Below, piece after piece: positions 58,043-64,000 of a DNA stretch of 64,000 nt. Numbering within the stretch: the first letter of the stretch is position 1; each line of letters starts with the position of its first letter. Under the pieces are notes generated by a model. The model was not told the origin of the DNA and did no database searches. It was given only the letters and a program-made list of their open reading frames with translations. The position numbers and the translations under genes were made by a program. Source of the DNA: Phylloscopus collybita (taxonomy: Eukaryota > Chordata > Aves > Passeriformes > Phylloscopidae); contig JAJNNQ010000026.1 in the NCBI GenBank assembly GCA_027886175.1, forward strand, positions 25,252,001 through 25,316,000, read 5' to 3'.

Positions 58043-61000
58043 GAAAAAGGAAATACACCAATAGTCCCCATACAGAATATGAGTACAATTAGGAAAATGT
58101 TGAAATACAGCATGTAGTTAAATAAATGAGCTATTCTGTCATTGTGAGGAAGCTTCTCTGTTTTAAGTACTTAGTATTTCAAAGTTGTGTATGAGGAATA
58201 GGAATGCTAATGCTACCTATTCATCCATGCCCTTTTCAATTTGTGGCAGATTGTTATAGTTATAGACACAAAATATTAATAAATCTGTTTCAGAAGGTAA
58301 ATTTTTCATATATGTTCATCTGAGAGCTTTTAATAGTTCAGTAAATGAAATCTGAAACACCTCTCTGAGGTATATTTAATATGATTCCACATATGAGCCA
58401 TGGAATAAGTTTAATATAATTGTCAAATTCTGAATAAAGTTGTAAAATGATTTATTGGAGGCACATGGAGTTATATGGAAGATCTTATGCAGAAAATAAA
58501 ATTATGAAGTGTTAATGAAATAGGCATTTAAAACTGAAGCTGTAGTGCATAATTTATTCCATTATTGAGGTATAAAATTACTTTTGTGCAATAAACCAGG
58601 CTAAAGGTAAGGTAAATGATTATGAGGATGACAAGCATGGAAAGCAAATTAGTAAGCATTGTTATGGTGTGGAATCAAATGGATGCAAATGTAGCTGTAT
58701 AGTTACAAGAACAAAAATTTCACTGAAGTACCATATAAAAAAAAACACTTATCAAAAGAGTAAGGTTGCATCTGCTGCTGTAGACATTTTTGAGATTTAA
58801 AAATTTTCCTGCCACAAATCACAATAAAATAAAGTCTGAACACTTTCATGAAAATAGTCCAGTTTTTATTGCAAGTAATTTCAATAAGAACTCTGTTTCA
58901 GTATTTTAATTTCTGTTGCTTTAGATTAATGTCAGAATCTCTTTTGAATCAGGAGATACTTCTCAGCCAAATCGTATTGTATTAGGATGCTTAAAATGGC
59001 AATAATTTTTTAACTGTTAATTCATTTAAATGAAGTGGAACTACCATATCTGAAAAAATCCTGAAGAGGACTGCTTAAAATCTTGCTCAAAGTGAAGACA
59101 TATGAGTGTAAGAATACTAATAAACAATCTTGCAATTGCAATATTTCCTACTGGTTCAGCCTACCAATCTGCTGAATTAGGCTACTGTTCTCTCTTAACA
59201 AAAAGCTAAGAGAAAACACAACAGAGCCATTGGCATGAAATTTTTGGTACACTTTCAAAAAGCTAAATTGATAAGATTGGGGAGTAATGCACTATTCTAC
59301 AGGAGTTAGGATATGGAGCAGTAAATAATTTTCCGCCTGCACTATAGAAAATTGATTAGCCATTTTGGCCACCACATGCTCTCCCTTGACAGTGACTTCA
59401 TAATTTTCACTGATTCTTCTGAGTAGATTCAAGTGAACAGGGTGTTGAGACTTCCTAACTCATCTTTCAGCCAGGAAGCATTCTGTCCCAGAGGATTTCA
59501 GAGCCAAACCCTTGAGACCATGACTGACGTCTTGCCAGTACAGCTGAGGCAGAGAACACAACCTCTGAGGGGAAGAAAGAAGCCTGAAAAGGGAGAGTAA
59601 AATCAAACACACAATAAAAAAGAAGAGATAGCTAATAGTAATAAAAGTAAAGACTTATTCAGGAAAAGAAACATGTAGCAGACATGATTATGACAGAAGC
59701 TTTAAAAAGAATGTGATTAAAAGGAGGCAGAAAAGACAGATGGCATTGACCAGAGATGAATTAAAATAAATTAGAAGCTAATTAGTTGAGGTCTTTAGTC
59801 ATGTCTTCAATCTTTTTGGAGACAAAGAAGTATTAAAATGGTAAAAAGGAAAAAAAATCCCATACCTTTCCATTCTAGAGAACTGCAGGTTTTTCTGCAA
59901 GGAAACAAAGTAAAGGACTTAAGAAAAGTGGAAGATGACAGAAGAGAAAGGAACCCAAAGAAGGAAGAGAAACTGAAAGAACAAAAGGCAAAATGTGCCA
60001 AACTTTAGAACAGAGGCATTCAATATATAATTTATTCATTTTCATTTCAGCCTGTGATTTAGGGATTGTCAGGAGGTGACTTACTACAAGCAAGGCCTCT
60101 CACAGCCAGGGGAATTGCTGTCAAATTCACATCCTCAAGCAAAACTGTGCTGTCAAGGCTATATTTTAATTTAAAGAAAAATTACATTACACTTCTTTCA
60201 CAGTGCAAAACAGAACTAACGTGGACTCAAGAGATTGTCAAAGTAGAGTTGCCTTGTTTTGTTTGCAAAATGGCCTGATAAAAATGCTCTAACACTTAAG
60301 TTGCTCCACTTAATATTGTCATAGAAAGTATATTTCAAAGTTTGGTTTCCTGACTCAAAATATTTGTAACTGCATTTACATGTAATATATTTATTGGCTT
60401 TCCAGTACAAATATGTAATCACCCTTCAATTATTGCCAGGTAAAACTATATAGCAGTACAGTATTTCTGAATCAACCTCAAAGTGAAATAAGTAGATCTG
60501 AAATGTATAGAATTCCACAGGAAAACAAGTGGCATGGGAAAATCTGTTGCAACATATATTATTGGAAAATTTGTTTCAATTAAAAATGACCAAGATGCAA
60601 AATGAAACAACATAATAATCAACTTTCTTAAAGTATCTGAACCCAACACAATTCTGCAGCTCTTCAACCTGCTGAAGTCAGAGGCTTCTCTGCACATTTT
60701 AACAAAGGGGGAGATGTTTCAGAGGCATTTTTTTAACATTAAACATCTCCTCAAATGACTCAGGTTTCCCCTAATGATCAAGAGAATGAAATAAACTCTT
60801 CAGCAGATATTTTTAGTTTCACAGCAAGCTGGTGGGATTTTTTTGTGGGTAGATAGTCAGACATACTGAGGATATTAGCAATGTAGGACTGGATGCGTTC
60901 TGGAGAAGAGCCACAAGTACAAGCCACACCTTGAAGAAGTTTTTTTTTCTCATACTCTGATCATACTCATATCACTGAGGGAGAACAGCTAAATGTTAAT

Positions 61001-61639
61001 GGTCACTTTAGCTGGCTGGTGAAAGGCTCATGGTAACCAGTGTTTGGAAGCATCAGTCAGACAGAACTGAGTTAAAGAACAGCTGTAACAAGATCTGACA
61101 GTGAGAGCAAACTCCCCAAAAGAGAAGTACTGAGTTGTCTGGATATCTGTATGTCTACAAAGGCCCAAAGAAATCAGAACATAGGGTTCAAGTGGCTAAA
61201 TGTTCTTAGATTTGGTTTGTGGGTATCTGGGTGAAACGTAATATCTTTTGAGATACAGGTCAGACTTCAATATCCTGCAATCTCTGAACTTTTTCTTCAG
61301 AAGCACAGAAATTATTTAAACTGTGTAGGTACCATGGTTATATTGAGGGGAATGGAACCAAACCTGTTGCTCAGCTTTTGTTAAAAAACCAGTAATTTTG
61401 TTAAATGTTTATATAACTTTGAAATGTGCATATGAATGTTTAGGACGCTATTAGAGAATGAAGATCCAAGATTCCAAGAAATACATTTAATTTCTGCACT
61501 TTAGAGATGAAAGCACATTTGCCAGTTTTAATTTGCTCAGGAAAATTCTCAGATATTTGAGAATTTTCTGAGTGTGAGCACTGTTTGCAGGACTGAGAGC
61601 AGAACATAGGGAGCTCTGCACTCCTGTACAAACTTTATA
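58043..61639. other. Unique AT-rich sequence, nothing recognised
   Basis: Very AT-rich and CpG-poor. No gene or interspersed repeat is recognised. A short perfect hairpin lies at 61541-61568. Confidence 0.55.
61541..61568. repeat. 11-bp perfect inverted repeat, 6-base loop
   Basis: GAAAATTCTCA and its exact reverse complement TGAGAATTTTC surround GATATT. The stem is too short for a typical microRNA precursor. Confidence 0.75.
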
Positions 61640-61962
61640 CCTAGAATCATTGAAATGTTTAAGTTGGAAAATGCCTCTATGATCAAGTCCAACCCTCAAC
61701 CCAGAACTGCTAAGTCCACCACAAAATGATATTCCTAAGTGCCACATCTACAAGTCTTTTAAATACCTCCAGGGGCAGTGACCCCACCACTTCCCTGGAC
61801 ACCCTGTTCCAGTGCTTGATGACATTTTCCATGAATTTTTTTTCCTAATATTCAATACAATCTTCCCCTGGTACAACTGGATGATGTTTTGTCTTGTCCT
61901 TTTTCTTGTTTTTTGGGAGAAAAGACTGACCTCTTTCTGACTATAGTCTCCTTTCAGGTAGT
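61640..61962 (-). mobile_element. CR1: CR1 LINE, 3' portion, minus strand
   Basis: On the plus strand it opens with CTAGAATCATTGAAATG and continues AGTCCAACCCTCAACCC, CACATCTACAAGTCTTTTAA, ATACCTCCAGGGGCAGTGAC, CCACTTCCCTGGACACCCTG and CTCCTTTCAGGTAGT. This is the reverse complement of the CR1 3' region. It is moderately diverged with several small deletions near 61870-61920. Confidence 0.93.
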
Positions 61963-64000
61963 ATTATTCTTTCCTAGCAGGCCTTAAATGTGAAAACTTT
62001 GCTAAAAGTAGAGAGTTAATATGGCTGAAGGTGATTTTGAAACACTTTATGTGAACGTAAGACTTCCCCTTTTCTACTTCCTCTGTTAATATTTGATTTA
62101 TATCAATAAAATAGTTGCCTTCTGAGTAATCATTGCCTGCTATTTTTGAAACTGCAAGGTACACTATAGTAATGCAATTACCCTGGAGAATGCTATTATT
62201 TGGAAGTCTCATTCACACTCACTCAAATGAAATATATTTTTGTAAACCCCATATTCAAGATCTGTGCCATTTGAACCTTACATCACCACCCCATTTCTTC
62301 ATGTTTACCAGAACACTTTTAGCAAGAAAATGCTGTACTGTGCTTCTAAAATTGCTCAAATTTGTTCGTCCATCTCTGTTTTATTGGAATATATCCTTTA
62401 AAAGGAAAAGAGAAACACCCATCACTCTGTACTTTAAAATATGAATCACAAAAATCTTAACTGCAACACATATTTTCATCCAAGTCAGGTGGAAATTTTC
62501 CATGGTGGGCAAGTAGGTTCCTAATGAGTTTGGTTATCAAGGTTTTGGTTATGTGCTTGAAATTAGAATGGGGCAAAAGCAAGTTCTTTCCTCTGTGCTT
62601 AGGAGAGGTTTTGTCATTCAAATGATAGGTAGAGGTGGCTGACCAGGCTGCTGACTGTAGCAGTGCTGAACTTGTATTTAATGCTAATAATAAATGACAA
62701 ATCAAAAAAGTCAACACTGAAATTTGGTGCAACTCACTGATAAGTTTATCAAGCCAGGTGAATTTTATTCAGCTCCTTTAGTGCAAGGCAGCTGTCAGCA
62801 TTGATTATTGACATACCCTTCACAATGCCATTTGTTAGCAAGAAAGCGAAGTAAAGAAATCTTCACAAACTAGACAGCACCATGCAGACTTCACTTGTGC
62901 TGAGCATGTTTTATTTTATCATAATGTCCCTCTTTCTCCTGCTTCTCTTTCTCTTGTCCCTTTTTAGAATTTCTTAGGGATCTCCTTTCCACCTGCAAAC
63001 TTCTAGGGGAAGAACCCATGAAGTTCTTTGCTTCTTACCGCCTGCACTTTAATTCTGGGAGGTTCTGTGGGAAGCTGCATGTCTCTTCATTTTCAACCAC
63101 CATTCCAATGTTTTCCATGGAGTATTCCCTTACAAAACCAAATCATGATATCCATGGGTTTTTACTCTGAATGGAGTTAGAGACAAAAAGGCCCCAGCAG
63201 AGAGCAGGCAAATTGCTGATCCACTGTAGGATCTGGGACTTGCAGGACAATCTTTACTGCAACATACTGGCTTGAGGTAATACATTTCTTGAAAATAGCC
63301 ATTAACTTACCTGCAACAGTAGGACAATACATACCTTCAATAGGATGTTTTGCAATAATTCATGTTAGCAACAACTGCAATATCCAATTGAGACGCTGTC
63401 TTCTCTTTGCTGAGCTCTGGTGGCCTCTCCTCCAAAGCGTTATATCTTTCTTTTAGCATACAAAATATGGTGCCCTGTGGCAGCTGCTCTTCCAAAGGTT
63501 TCAGCAAAGAATTATTCTGCAACATACATTTGGATTGCTTGTGGGTTACCAGCTGGTTAATGTATTCCCTTCTGAGCTTGTTTTTGTGTGTTTTTGAGAA
63601 GGTCAGTGTCCTACCTTATCTAATGGCAAAGACATCAGTAGTCTTGTCAAAGAAAATCACACAGTCGCTAAAATCTAAAATACATACGGAATGGTGACTT
63701 TACGTGAAAGGCCACATATTGGTTTGAGTGGAATGTCAGTAGAGGGCAGATGACATGACTTAAAATATTATGTCTGCCTTCTCTGAAAATCTGATTTTCT
63801 AAAAAAAGGTTTCTGCCCTTTGAGAGCAGAATTCATATGGAGCTTTGCAGTATGGTAGCGTTGAGTTACAGCACCGTTATCACTCATCAATTACTTCTCA
63901 GAGGTCCATTTTTCACATGACACACTTAGTTTGAAATGTGTGGCCACCTTTTCACCTGGTTAGATTTTATGGCTTATAACTGTTCAAAGGCAGTGACTGA
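61963..64000. other. Unique sequence with one exon-like candidate
   Basis: AT-rich DNA. Apart from the segment at 62968-63170, no gene, RNA or repeat is recognised to the end of the window. Confidence 0.5.
62968..63170 (+). other. Candidate terminal coding exon-like segment (weak)
   Basis: A 38-base pyrimidine-rich run (from about 62928) ending CCCTTTTTAG forms a very strong acceptor-like site. Behind it one frame is open for 66 codons and ends with TGA at 63168-63170. Residues include FLRDLLSTCKLLGEEPMKFF early and NHDIHGFLL at the end. I do not recognise the protein, and no AATAAA follows within the next few hundred bases. A T/C-rich low-complexity stretch followed by AG could give the same picture. 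Confidence 0.18.

Noticed and set aside
61541..61568. Possible microRNA hairpin
   Set aside because: The stem is only 11 bp with a 6-base loop, too short for a microRNA precursor, and no known mature sequence is recognised.
1..64000. CRISPR arrays, tRNA genes, rRNA, spliceosomal RNAs, bacterial or phage systems
   Set aside because: No regularly spaced direct repeats with unique spacers, no tRNA A/B-box pairs with cloverleaf potential, and no U6, 5S or other familiar RNA sequence were noticed. The repeat content indicates a vertebrate genome.

Overview
This window reads as non-coding DNA from a bird genome, possibly a songbird. The main evidence is seven fragments of CR1, the dominant avian LINE. 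Several end in the CR1 signature: a GGTCCCTTCCAACC-like block followed by ATTCTATG-type octamers. There are also five LTRs that look like avian endogenous retrovirus (ERV) LTRs, and I recognised no SINE. The sequence is AT-rich and mostly CpG-poor, and no bacterial operon structure is visible. The songbird suggestion rests on remembered similarity of some LTRs to passerine families and is only moderately supported.

No functional protein-coding gene could be supported. The longest open frames (about 150 codons) are near the length expected by chance in 64 kb of AT-rich DNA read in six frames, and none matches a family I know. The only frames I recognise are decayed C-terminal pieces of the CR1 ORF2 protein (26654-26959, 40112-40348 and 56218-56601).

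Layout: 1-11 kb is mostly unique, with a minus-strand CR1 end at 1104-1291, simple repeats, and a TATA-box/candidate-exon cluster at 8.6-9.05 kb. At 11019-11318 lies a 300-bp solo LTR with a 6-bp target duplication. From 11.3 to 21.5 kb the sequence is unique apart from simple repeats and one candidate exon at 16134-16285. At 21511 begins a minus-strand ERVL-like LTR with an intact TATA box. At 26539-27050 a plus-strand CR1 is followed directly by a 483-bp solo LTR (27056-27538) that inserted into the CR1 tail. At 32.1-33.3 kb there is a CR1 end and a 775-bp minus-strand LTR. At 39.3-40.6 kb there is a GC-rich block between two diverged 51-bp direct repeats, then a CR1 that starts with a perfect foldback palindrome. 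At 45561-46122 lies a plus-strand ERVL-like LTR. At 56.1-57.3 kb are two plus-strand CR1 copies, followed by a GC-richer stretch ending in 22 A's. At 61640-61962 is a minus-strand CR1 end.

The recognised mobile elements add up to roughly 5 kb, about 8% of the window. All the LTRs appear solo: no gag, pol or env region was found. The rest looks like intergenic or large-intron DNA. Several places combine a strong pyrimidine tract and AG with an open frame. I report them as weak exon candidates because this pattern also arises by chance. I found no novel biological system here.
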